Shown here piece after piece: positions 1-6,899 of a stretch of 10,139 bases of DNA. A program made the translations under genes and the position numbers. Position 1 is the stretch's first letter, and every line of letters begins with the position of its first letter. The notes below the pieces were generated by a model. That model was not told the DNA's origin. It searched no databases and worked only from the letters and a program-made list of their open reading frames with translations. The DNA comes from Acetomicrobium sp. UBA3949. GTDB taxonomy: Bacteria > Synergistota > Synergistia > Synergistales > Acetomicrobiaceae. The stretch is from contig DGDP01000075.1 in the NCBI GenBank assembly GCA_002385485.1, forward strand, positions 4,030 to 14,168, given 5' to 3'.

Positions 1-693
1 ATAGGATATCCTGTCCTTCAGCTTCGGATGGCTCTGATATATTCCGGGGTCGAAATAAGGCCTTTTGAGTTCTTCCTCGGCAAGACGCTCAAGCAATGTG
101 ATCATCGCCGACGGGTGATAACCTGCCTTGATCAAAAGCTCTAATCCAAGCATATCGGCCTCTTCCTCCAGATCTCTGCTGTAGGAATTCATTATCGCCA
201 CTTGAGCAACGTTAGTCAGCAGAAGTGCTGCTGCCTGCCCTCCTGTAGCAACTATGATCCCGAGGCTCAATAGAGAGAGCTTCTGATTTCTGGCAACTTG
301 AATCATCACATGTCTTTTCTCGGTATGGGCAAGCTCATGGGCCATGACTCCCGCTATTTCGGCATCGCTTTCGGCCAATTCGATCATACCCGTGGTGAAA
401 TAAATTATTCCGCCCGGAAGCGAAAAAGCATTGGGAACGTCATCTTTTATCGCCCTGATCTCATAGGGCAAGTCACGTTCTAAATGGGGCTTAAAGTTAG
501 CAAATATCATGTTTAGCCTTGCAGTAATAGAAGGATCGGTTACCCTTTCCCAGTTTTTTTCGACTTCCTCTGCTACTTTACGACCTAAGGAAATTTCTTT
601 GGAGTTATCGTTTGAAGCGCTTTCCTGAGCCCATACATCAGCAGGAACGATCATTACCAATATAAGACATAAAACTGAGATAAGTTTTTTCAG
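1..693 (-). CDS. M48-family zinc metalloprotease, exported, C-terminus cut by window edge
   Basis: The 231 visible codons encode a secreted or membrane-facing M48 peptidase. A signal peptide spans residues 1-22 (KKL n-region, hydrophobic core, VWA cleavage site before QE). The zinc site HELAH lies at residues 119-123 within VMAHELAHTEKRH. The third ligand is E176 in SRDLEEEAD (172-180), the usual SRxxExxAD element. A family-typical SHPKLKDRI stretch lies at the visible end. Bacterial relatives (BepA/LoiP type) act in envelope protein quality control; that role here is inferred from family. No ATG, GTG or TTG lies between the upstream in-frame TAG (712-714) and the signal peptide. The best start is CTG at 691-693, preceded by GGAAGTGAT (700-708), eight of nine bases of the ideal ribosome site, with a 6-nt spacer. 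The gene follows the flgN-like gene by 34 nt on the same strand. Family assignment is firm; the start codon is unusual. Confidence 0.88.
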   Translation of the reverse strand, partial: MKKLISVLCLILVMIVPADVWAQESASNDNSKEISLGRKVAEEVEKNWERVTDPSITARLNMIFANFKPHLERDLPYEIRAIKDDVPNAFSLPGGIIYFTTGMIELAESDAEIAGVMAHELAHTEKRHVMIQVARNQKLSLLSLGIIVATGGQAAALLLTNVAQVAIMNSYSRDLEEEADMLGLELLIKAGYHPSAMITLLERLAEEELKRPYFDPGIYQSHPKLKDRISY

Positions 694-727
694 ACTCTGA
701 TCACTTCCCGACTAAAAACAATTAGGT

Positions 728-1171
728 TTATTTGGTATAAGCCTTAAAGGCTCGCATGCCGTCGTTTAATTTTAACAAATTTGACCTCAATTTCTCCAAA
801 TGGGCTTCAAGTTCCTTCTGAACTTCCGTCTCCTTCCGCAATGTCTCGGCAGCCTTTTCCCTGATCTCTATAACGGCTCCTATAACCTCCTGGTAACCTT
901 TTTCGCCCAACTTCGACGACAAGATATCCCAAAACTCTACCGTTTCTCTGGAAGACTTAACGCCCATTGCAGATGCCAGCTCTTCCCACCTCTCCAACAA
1001 TATCTCCTGGCGGGATATAATTTCTTGTTTTCTTCTCAGGACATCCATAAGGGCTGAGGCGTTTCCTTCGCGAGCGTATTTCATCTCCTCTTCCACCAGG
1101 GCCAGCAAATTTTCGTAAAGCCCCTTCTCTTTTTTTGCCAAATCCAGTATATCGTCAACGTTAACCTGCAA
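728..1171 (-). CDS. flgN: FlgN-like flagellar export chaperone
   Basis: A 147-residue, almost entirely helical, charged protein (heptad-like ENLLALVEEE near the N-terminus, KELEAHLEKLRSNL near the C-terminus). Size and coiled-coil character fit FlgN, the cytoplasmic chaperone that holds the hook-filament junction proteins FlgK and FlgL before export. FlgN sequences are poorly conserved, so the call leans on the upstream fliS, whose end it overlaps; this indicates translational coupling. Two in-frame TTG codons can start it, at 1175-1177 and 1169-1171. The inner one is chosen because AGGGGG lies 8 nt upstream of it, against about 2 nt for the outer one. It could also be another coiled-coil flagellar accessory protein. 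Confidence 0.68.
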   Translation of the reverse strand: MQVNVDDILDLAKKEKGLYENLLALVEEEMKYAREGNASALMDVLRRKQEIISRQEILLERWEELASAMGVKSSRETVEFWDILSSKLGEKGYQEVIGAVIEIREKAAETLRKETEVQKELEAHLEKLRSNLLKLNDGMRAFKAYTK

Positions 1172-1613
1172 AATCAAGACCCCCTTGCGGTCTGGCTTCG
1201 CCCCGACGCGCTTCGCCTTGGGCGAGGCTTTCTACGCGGCTTTTTTCCATAGCCTCCTGCCAAAGGGCACGCAATTCCTCGAGCATAGACCTTACGCTGT
1301 CCATGATGTTGGGGTCCTTTTCCACGTTAGCTTTAACCAGTTGTTCATACATAAATTCATAGAGACTCATCAATGCCGTCGCCCATTCTCCCGCACTCAC
1401 ATCGAGTGCGCTCATAAGTTCCCTTATGACCGCCTGTGCCCTCTGCAACTCCCTGTTTGCAACTTCGTTATTTCCATCTCTGAGCGCCTCTTTAGCAACT
1501 TTAATCGCACCTATGCCTATATCATAAGTAATTAGAAGCAGTTGTTCTCTGCTGGCAGTTTGAATCTGGTTTACCCTATAAGTTATTTGCGCTTCGTTCC
1601 CGCTCGGCAACAT
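1161..1613 (-). CDS. fliS: Flagellin export chaperone FliS
   Basis: A 150-residue protein matching FliS, the cytoplasmic chaperone that binds the C-terminal part of flagellin and stops premature polymerisation before type III export. The diagnostic N-terminal element is present at residues 12-33: an YRVNQIQTAS stretch followed by EQLLLITYD, equivalent to the usual TASPEQLLxMLYDG. The rest forms the expected helical bundle (ELMSAL, SLYEFMYEQL, LEELRALW). The ATG at 1611-1613 has a GGGGGTG ribosome site 7 nt upstream. The last 25 or so residues go beyond the usual FliS bundle and are Ala/Gly/Arg/Glu-rich, with GEAR repeated twice (133-136, 138-141). The end overlaps the flgN-like gene by 11 nt. 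A sigma-28-like promoter lies just upstream. No flagellin gene is in view. Confidence 0.88.
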   Translation of the reverse strand: MLPSGNEAQITYRVNQIQTASREQLLLITYDIGIGAIKVAKEALRDGNNEVANRELQRAQAVIRELMSALDVSAGEWATALMSLYEFMYEQLVKANVEKDPNIMDSVRSMLEELRALWQEAMEKSRVESLAQGEARRGEARPQGGLDFAG

Positions 1614-1636
1614 TCTCCAGCACCCCCTATAGATTG

Positions 1637-1664
1637 TAATCGGCCATTTTGCCTATTAAAATTA
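1637..1664 (-). promoter_or_regulatory. Possible sigma-28 (FliA) flagellar promoter before fliS
   Basis: On the minus strand, GCCGATTA (1637-1644) differs from the sigma-28 -10 consensus GCCGATAA at one position. A TAAT (1661-1664) sits 16 nt upstream, against the consensus TAAA with 15 nt. The predicted RNA start near 1629 leaves a short leader containing the fliS ribosome site. Placement in front of two late flagellar chaperones suits the class. The -35 part is weak, so this is suggestive only. Confidence 0.4.
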
Positions 1665-1674
1665 ATACTGCCTT

Positions 1675-2235
1675 CTAAGGTCTTGGGGGTAAGAGGTGTT
1701 TTTCTATGAGATTCGCAATTTTGCAACAATAATCCCACAGCTGCCGAGCAACCCTTTTGTATTCACCTATTTCGCGACCGTAAGGGTCCTCAACTTCATA
1801 GGATCTGATTTTGTCCTCGTATAATCTCATGTAATATGTAGAATATGGGTCAGTCGCCGACAGGTATTCTTTTACTGCATTATCGACATCCCTTGAGACA
1901 AAAGACCCTATGAAATAAATTTTATTTTTATATTGGCCGTACTTAGACGCAAGCCATTGAAGATGCCTCAAAGTCAAGGCAATTACATAATCATGATCGG
2001 CCATGAGGGAAAGGTCTACGGGCTTTGAGCGGTGGCTCCCGATGTCGATACCGAAATCTTCCATAAGAGCTCTCTTTGCGTTCTCGCTCGCAGAATTGCC
2101 CGGCATGGCCATAAGGCCTGCCGACGACACCTGCCACCCCTCTATACCTCTCATATCTAAGGCCTTTTTCATCAAGGCCTCCGCCATGGGACTTCTGCAG
2201 GTGTTGCCGGAACATACGAATAATATTTTAGGCAT
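1675..2235 (-). CDS. Low-molecular-weight phosphatase, possibly protein-arginine phosphatase (YwlE-like)
   Basis: A 186-residue member of the LMW protein phosphatase family. The P-loop CSGNTCRS spans residues 8-15, with C8 as nucleophile and R14 binding phosphate. The likely general acid is D150 in VEDPYGR. Thr12 in the loop is the residue which, in Bacillus YwlE, favours phosphoarginine over phosphotyrosine; tyrosine phosphatases usually have Ile or Val there. The dephosphorylation chemistry is secure from the motif, but substrate choice is inference. The protein is some 30 residues longer than YwlE, with extra sequence around 113-145 between the core and the DP loop. The ATG at 2233-2235 starts 3 nt after the CBS-domain gene ends, with a weak GAGCGAG ribosome site, so it is probably translationally coupled. 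No arginine kinase gene (mcsB) is in the window. Confidence 0.85.
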   Translation of the reverse strand: MPKILFVCSGNTCRSPMAEALMKKALDMRGIEGWQVSSAGLMAMPGNSASENAKRALMEDFGIDIGSHRSKPVDLSLMADHDYVIALTLRHLQWLASKYGQYKNKIYFIGSFVSRDVDNAVKEYLSATDPYSTYYMRLYEDKIRSYEVEDPYGREIGEYKRVARQLWDYCCKIANLIEKHLLPPRP

Positions 2236-2238
2236 GGC

Positions 2239-2676
2239 TCACTCGCTCATTAAGTGCTCAATAATATCTGCTCTGTTCACGACCCCGACCAAAATGCCTT
2301 CTTTAACGACGGGAGCACGTTTTAAGTTTTTCTTTATCATGATCAAGGCTGCATGAAAATCGCTGTCATTCGTACTAAGGCACACGACTTCCTTAGTCAT
2401 ATGCCTTCCAACCGAATCCATGCTGGCTCTTTTCATTCTTACCTTGAATTGTCCCATGTCAGGAACGTAAGAGGGATCTTCCAGCAAGTCGATATAACCT
2501 GGCAAAGCAGCCCTAACTATATCCTTTTCGCTTAAAAAACCGACCACGCGTCCCTCGGCATCTACAATAGGAAGTCCTGGAATTCTGTGCCTTGACAAGA
2601 CCTCTATCGCTTCCATTAATGTAGCGTCCTCTCCAAGCGACGTCAAATCCCTATCCATAAGATCGCCAACCAACAT
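2239..2676 (-). CDS. Two-CBS-domain protein
   Basis: A 145-residue stand-alone tandem CBS (Bateman) protein. CBS 1 covers roughly residues 2-58 (VGDLMDRDL, IPGLPIVD, GRVVGFLSEKDI). CBS 2 covers roughly 88-143 (VGRHMTKEVV, KRAPVV, GILVGVVNRADII). A 25-residue linker with DPSYVPDM lies between them. Such pairs usually bind adenine nucleotides and act as energy or ligand sensors; no effector domain is attached, so the target is unknown. An in-frame GTG at 2683-2685 would start three codons earlier. The ATG at 2674-2676 is preferred because AGAGGTG lies about 6 nt upstream of it, and the GTG is part of that site. It sits between the PfkB kinase and the phosphatase with tiny gaps, so the three are probably one transcript, perhaps one pathway. 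Confidence 0.85.
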   Translation of the reverse strand: MLVGDLMDRDLTSLGEDATLMEAIEVLSRHRIPGLPIVDAEGRVVGFLSEKDIVRAALPGYIDLLEDPSYVPDMGQFKVRMKRASMDSVGRHMTKEVVCLSTNDSDFHAALIMIKKNLKRAPVVKEGILVGVVNRADIIEHLMSE

Positions 2677-2689
2677 GAGAAACACCTCT

Positions 2690-3640
2690 TTAATCGAGCT
2701 TTTCGACCAATATCTTTGGCATCAGCGACTCCACCATATCTCTGCCTCGAATTCCCTTTTTGACGTGAAGGGTATCCTCTAGACTGCATGCCTGGGCAAA
2801 ACGAATTGCTTTTTCTACATCCATGTTTTCCAAAAGGGCCACCATTAATCCCGCCATAAGGGCATCGCCTATCGCAAGAAGGGACACCATCTGTTCCTTC
2901 TCTTCCCTCTCTATGTCTACCAAATAGATTCCCTCGGGCGTATAAAAAATATTGCCTACGGCTCGATAGGTTGTAACTGACCACTCCACACCGCTGTCGT
3001 GTATTTTGGATACCAATTCAAGCACATCGTCAAGGTCGCCCATAGGGTAGCCGAGGGTGGAAAACAAAAATCGGTGATCGAATTTAACGACCCTAGGCAC
3101 ACCCTCTAAAGCAGCAGTCAAGGCCGGACCGAAAGCATCCACAAATACAGGTACCTTCGCTTCCTTGCAACGCAGGATCAGGTCCTTGTAAGCATCCTGA
3201 GGAACTCCGGGAGGGAGGGATCCTCCCAAATAAACCAAACGGGCACGACTGAGTATGCGGTCGAAATTTTTCATGAATCTATGCAATGCCTCGTCAGAGA
3301 TATAAGGTCCTGCCTCTGCCACACCTGTCTCGATATGTCCAACTTCATCGACGATATACACGTCCGTTCTGGATTCGCCTATTACGTTTACGAAGTTTGT
3401 GGTCAGTTTCAAGCGCCTCAATGTATCCCTTATATATTCTCCAGAAAAGCCGGCCAGAAACCCCATCGCTGCGCTTTCGTATCCCAACTGCTGCAATATT
3501 ATTGATACATTTATACCCTTTCCTCCGGCTGACCTGTCCACCTCGGAAGCCCTGAACCATCTTCCGGGTCTGAAATCGGGAACGACGTATTGAATATCTA
3601 CAGCAGGATTCATGGTAACGGTGACGATTGTTTTGTCCAA
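2690..3640 (-). CDS. Divergent PfkB-family sugar-phosphate kinase (1-phosphofructokinase/LacC type)
   Basis: A 316-residue ribokinase-superfamily protein, closest in layout to 1-phosphofructokinase and tagatose-6-phosphate kinase. It has an N-terminal TMNPAVD (9-15), sugar-binding AGGKGINVS (38-46), GGSLPPGVP (139-147) and a candidate catalytic aspartate D259. Two motifs deviate. The usual NxxE after the lysine (KPNxxEL) reads KFDHRFL (186-192), and the GAGD anion-hole motif reads AIGD (256-259). The NxxE loop normally organises magnesium and phosphate, so activity or substrate may differ from the family; this is inference. It starts at TTG (3638-3640) behind a strong GGGGGAG site, directly after the trxB terminator, and heads a run with the CBS and phosphatase genes. 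Family is firm, substrate unknown. Confidence 0.85.
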   Translation of the reverse strand: MDKTIVTVTMNPAVDIQYVVPDFRPGRWFRASEVDRSAGGKGINVSIILQQLGYESAAMGFLAGFSGEYIRDTLRRLKLTTNFVNVIGESRTDVYIVDEVGHIETGVAEAGPYISDEALHRFMKNFDRILSRARLVYLGGSLPPGVPQDAYKDLILRCKEAKVPVFVDAFGPALTAALEGVPRVVKFDHRFLFSTLGYPMGDLDDVLELVSKIHDSGVEWSVTTYRAVGNIFYTPEGIYLVDIEREEKEQMVSLLAIGDALMAGLMVALLENMDVEKAIRFAQACSLEDTLHVKKGIRGRDMVESLMPKILVEKLD

Positions 3641-3659
3641 AACCTCTCCCCCTTCTTCA

Positions 3660-3700
3660 ATAAAATTAAAAATAAAGGGCCCACCTGCAAAGATAGGCCC
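3660..3700 (-). terminator. Intrinsic terminator after trxB
   Basis: On the minus strand GGGCCTATC and GGTGGGCCC form a 9-bp stem (two G-U pairs) with a 6-nt loop (3677-3700), followed by a U-rich run (TTTATTTTTAATTTTA, 3661-3676). It begins 21 nt after the trxB stop. Only about 36 nt separate the stem from the pfkB start, so the next gene depends on readthrough or on a promoter overlapping this site. Confidence 0.8.
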
Positions 3701-3720
3701 GGCACATTAGGGTAGAGAAG

Positions 3721-4896
3721 CTAAAGCAACCCCTCTATCGCTTGAGCGTCATTTATCGCTTTAGATTTAACCAAAGAGCCCCTGTTTAATACTACGACCT
3801 GCGGCAGGTCGACTATGCCAAGTTTTTCGCACATCCTTTTATTTTTATAACCGTCTATGAGCAAAACTTTTTTGGCGTATTTTTTCTCAACTTCATTGGC
3901 CAGCTTTATCTGCTCCTGATCTATGCTTGAATAAAACAGAGAGACAACCCTTTCAGGCTCAAACAATACTTTCTGCAGGTGAAGCTGCTCTGAAATGTAG
4001 GAATATGCAGCCATTGCTGCTGTGGCCCCGTCACCTGCAGCTGTTACTACCTGCCTGAGGAACTTATCGCGAACGTCGCCGGCGGCAAATATTCCCTCCA
4101 CGGAGGTCTCCAGCATTTCATTGGTTACGATCCATCCGCCGTCCTTGGTCTCTACCAGGCCTTTCACAAAATCGCTGTTCGGATTCATCCCAACGAAGAC
4201 GAATATACCGGCAACCGGCAGTTCGCTCGTCTCCCCCGTCTTGACATTTTTCAATACGATGCCCTCGACCATATCCGTTCCCTTTATTTTTTCTACGACC
4301 GAGTTCCATACAGGCTCTATTTTCGGGTTGGCCATGGCCTTTTCTACGACGGCTCTATCGGCACGGAAGGAATCACGACGATGTATTATGTACACCTTAG
4401 AGGCAAATCGGGTCAGATAGTCTGCCTCTTCTACGGCAGTATTGCCTCCTCCGACCACTGCGATAACCTGATCCTCGAAAAAGGCACCATCGCATACGGC
4501 ACAGTAGCTGACGCCTCTTCCGGTAAATTCCGCCTCGCCGGGACACCCGAGCTTTCTGAAGCTGGCACCTGTAGCTATTATAACTGCTTCGGCCTCTATA
4601 TCCCCCTTGTCGGTTGCGACGACTTTTTTGCCGGCCTCTATGGATACTTTCTTGACTTCGGCCTCCCTGAATTCGGGAGAGAATTTCTCCGCATGCTCCC
4701 TGAAAGCCCTGGCCAGCTCTTCTCCGCTTATCATGGGTATCCCCGGCCAATTCTCTATCTCGGCAGTAATTGTGATCTGACCTCCTGCCATTCCCTTTTC
4801 AAGGACTAACACGTCAAGCCCTGCCCTTCTGCCGTATATGGCAGCAGTAAGTCCGGCGGGCCCCCCGCCAACGATCACCAATTCGCGCTTCTCCAC
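3721..4896 (-). CDS. trxB: Thioredoxin reductase with extra C-terminal thioredoxin-like domain
   Basis: A 391-residue FAD/NADPH disulfide reductase. FAD-binding GGGPAG lies at 10-15, the redox pair C132-A-V-C135 with D136, NADPH-binding GGGNTA at 149-154, the 2'-phosphate site HRRDSFR at 172-178 and the second FAD motif AAGDV at 271-275. These are the hallmarks of TrxB, which reduces thioredoxin in the cytoplasm. Ordinary TrxB ends near residue 310. About 80 further residues here look like a thioredoxin fold: strand VVSLFYSS (317-324), helix, strand KVLLID, then a LPQVVVL (364-370) element with the cis-proline. The CXXC is absent (SSID at 322-325, lone C356). The GTG start (4894-4896) has GGAGGTG 5 nt upstream. 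It follows prmC by 31 nt and ends at a terminator. Reductase call firm; role of the tail unknown. Confidence 0.93.
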   Translation of the reverse strand: MEKRELVIVGGGPAGLTAAIYGRRAGLDVLVLEKGMAGGQITITAEIENWPGIPMISGEELARAFREHAEKFSPEFREAEVKKVSIEAGKKVVATDKGDIEAEAVIIATGASFRKLGCPGEAEFTGRGVSYCAVCDGAFFEDQVIAVVGGGNTAVEEADYLTRFASKVYIIHRRDSFRADRAVVEKAMANPKIEPVWNSVVEKIKGTDMVEGIVLKNVKTGETSELPVAGIFVFVGMNPNSDFVKGLVETKDGGWIVTNEMLETSVEGIFAAGDVRDKFLRQVVTAAGDGATAAMAAYSYISEQLHLQKVLFEPERVVSLFYSSIDQEQIKLANEVEKKYAKKVLLIDGYKNKRMCEKLGIVDLPQVVVLNRGSLVKSKAINDAQAIEGLL

Positions 4897-4927
4897 GACA
4901 ACACCTCCCTAATTTATCCAATCTGCG

Positions 4928-5779
4928 CTAAAAAGATTTTTTACCGCTAAGCCTCCAGGCTATAACGCAGACCCCTCCGTTTAATTTCTTCATCTCACAG
5001 AGGCTAAAGCGGGCCGGCGCCAAAGACAGGATCTCCTTCTCCTTCCAACCGCCGGTTTCTACGATAAGCCAGCCCCCTTCTTTCAACCACAAAGACGCCT
5101 TTTCAAAAAGAAAACGGTACCACAACGTCCCGTCATTGCCTCCATCGAGGGCCGAAATCGGCTCGAAACATTTAACTTCAGACATTAAAGTGTCAACTAG
5201 ATTCGTCGGTATGTAAGGGGGATTGCTCACTACAGCATCGACACCCGATTTTGCGAATTGAGCCGGCAATTTCCCGCTCTCATGCCACAGGATCAATCGG
5301 TCGAACAAGTCGTATTTGTCGACGTTTTTCCATGCCCAATACAGTGCCTTTGGGTTTACGTCCAACGCTATCCCTCTAAACTTTGGGTTTTCAAGCAACA
5401 GCGAAACTACGATACATCCGCTTCCTGTTCCCCAGTCGACTACAATCCCTTCATCCACCAACGAAAGGACGATCTCGACCAACGATTCCGTTTCTGGCCT
5501 GGGCACCAAAACGCCCTCGCCGACATAAAAATTTCTGCCGTAAAATTGAGCTTCGTTAAATATATAAGCCAAAGGCTCCTTATTGCATCTTCTTTCCAAG
5601 AGAGCATTTAAATATTGCAATTCGTAGTCGAATATTGGCCGTTCTTTATGGGCTATCAACCACGATCTATCACAGCCCAACACCTTACATAATAGTAAAT
5701 CGCTCTCTACCGACGGCCCGGAAATACCCGCTTGTTTTAATCTGTCAATCACATACTCCCTTGCTTGAGAGAGAATCAA
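4928..5779 (-). CDS. prmC: Release factor glutamine methyltransferase PrmC (HemK)
   Basis: A 283-residue SAM-dependent enzyme that methylates the glutamine of the GGQ motif in release factors, raising termination efficiency. The N-terminal helical domain (1-75) is followed by VPRPETE (92-98), the SAM loop DWGTGSGC (115-122), acidic LDVNP (139-143) and the catalytic NPPY (186-189), all characteristic of PrmC. Length is normal. The start is TTG (5777-5779), with AGGA 4 nt and GGGAG 11 nt upstream, lying at the very end of prfA (6-nt gap). Adjacency to its substrate gene prfA is common in bacteria and supports the call. Confidence 0.94.
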   Translation of the reverse strand: MILSQAREYVIDRLKQAGISGPSVESDLLLCKVLGCDRSWLIAHKERPIFDYELQYLNALLERRCNKEPLAYIFNEAQFYGRNFYVGEGVLVPRPETESLVEIVLSLVDEGIVVDWGTGSGCIVVSLLLENPKFRGIALDVNPKALYWAWKNVDKYDLFDRLILWHESGKLPAQFAKSGVDAVVSNPPYIPTNLVDTLMSEVKCFEPISALDGGNDGTLWYRFLFEKASLWLKEGGWLIVETGGWKEKEILSLAPARFSLCEMKKLNGGVCVIAWRLSGKKSF

Positions 5780-5785
5780 CAGGTC

Positions 5786-6862
5786 CTACGCTCCCAAGAG
5801 CTTTAATTTTTCCATTTGGTCGGCCGTGGCCAGCGCGTATAACAACTCATCCAAATCACCATCCAAAATTTCGTCCAGGTTGTAAAGAGTCAAACCAATC
5901 CTGTGATCGGTGACGCGATTTTGCGGAAAGTTATAGGTGCGAATCCTTTCGGAACGGTCACCGCTGCCTATTTGACCCCTGCGCTCCGATGCCATTTCCT
6001 CCTGCTGTCGGCGAATCTCCACGTCGTATAATTTTGCCCTCAACAGTTGCATCGCCTTGGCCCTGTTCTTAAGCTGCGATCTTTCGTCCTGGCAGGTAAC
6101 TACGATGCCCGTAGGGATATGGGTTATCCTTACGGCCGAATCGGTCATGTTCACATATTGCCCACCTGCTCCGCTGGCTCTGAAGGTATCTATCTTAAGG
6201 TCATCCGGACGAATCTCCACGTCGACCTCATCGGGCTCGGGCAATACAGCAACAGTGGCAGTGGAAGTGTGTATACGCCCACTTGCTTCCGTAACGGGGA
6301 CGCGTTGGACGCGATGGACTCCGCTTTCATACTTCAATACGCTATACGCACCTTGCCCTTCGACCCTGAAGACAATTTCTTTATAGCCGCCAATGCCAGT
6401 CTCGTTGGCCGTCAAAAGTTCTACTTTCCACCCCTTTCGTTCGGCATAACGTACATACATCCTGTAAAGATCGGCTGCAAAAAGGGCTGCCTCCTCGCCT
6501 CCGGCACCGGCTCTTATCTCCACAATCACGCTTCTTTCGTCGTTCGGATCCTTGGGCAAGAGAAGAAGGGCCAGCTCCTTTTCGAGCTCTTCTACGGTAT
6601 CTTTGAGCTGATTTGCCTCTTCTCTGGCGAGCTCTCTCAGGTCTTCGTCATCCTCTTCGGTCAAGGCGAGCGCCTCTTCCAACCTCTTTTGAGCTTGTCT
6701 GTACTCCCTGTATTTTTCCACGACCTTTGACATTTCAGAATGTTCCTTCGCCAGGCGCTGTAACATTGCCGGATTGGAGATGACATCGGGATCGCTTAAC
6801 TTCGTCTCCAGCTCTTGGTATTTCCGTTCCAAATCATCCAATTTTTCGTTCAAATTATCCAC
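5786..6862 (-). CDS. prfA: Peptide chain release factor 1 (RF1)
   Basis: A 358-residue class I release factor that reads UAA and UAG and triggers peptide release on the ribosome. The codon-recognition tripeptide PVT (189-191) occurs in RVPVTEASGRIHTS, the RF1 rather than RF2 form. The catalytic GGQ is at 233-235 in SGAGGQYVNMT; Q235 is the expected PrmC target. Tyr236 replaces the more frequent His. The N-terminal coiled-coil domain and GAGGEEA (119-125) are in place. The start is GTG (6860-6862) behind GGAGGTGAT (6870-6878), a complete match to the 16S tail complement, 7 nt upstream. It follows thyX by 37 nt. A small CTTCCC/GGGGAG hairpin could partly cover this ribosome site, which is speculative. 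Confidence 0.97.
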   Translation of the reverse strand: MDNLNEKLDDLERKYQELETKLSDPDVISNPAMLQRLAKEHSEMSKVVEKYREYRQAQKRLEEALALTEEDDEDLRELAREEANQLKDTVEELEKELALLLLPKDPNDERSVIVEIRAGAGGEEAALFAADLYRMYVRYAERKGWKVELLTANETGIGGYKEIVFRVEGQGAYSVLKYESGVHRVQRVPVTEASGRIHTSTATVAVLPEPDEVDVEIRPDDLKIDTFRASGAGGQYVNMTDSAVRITHIPTGIVVTCQDERSQLKNRAKAMQLLRAKLYDVEIRRQQEEMASERRGQIGSGDRSERIRTYNFPQNRVTDHRIGLTLYNLDEILDGDLDELLYALATADQMEKLKLLGA

Positions 6863-6899
6863 CTATATCATCACCTCCCCTTGAAGGGAAGAGCCTCTC

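Noticed and set aside
1209..1228. GC-rich hairpin as a terminator for fliS
   Set aside because: It lies inside the fliS coding region, has no U-tract after it, and the downstream gene overlaps fliS.
6047..6730. Long plus-strand open frame (227 codons) opposite prfA
   Set aside because: It lies wholly antisense to a strongly conserved RF1 gene, its translation resembles no family I know, and I saw no ribosome site. It is a shadow frame.
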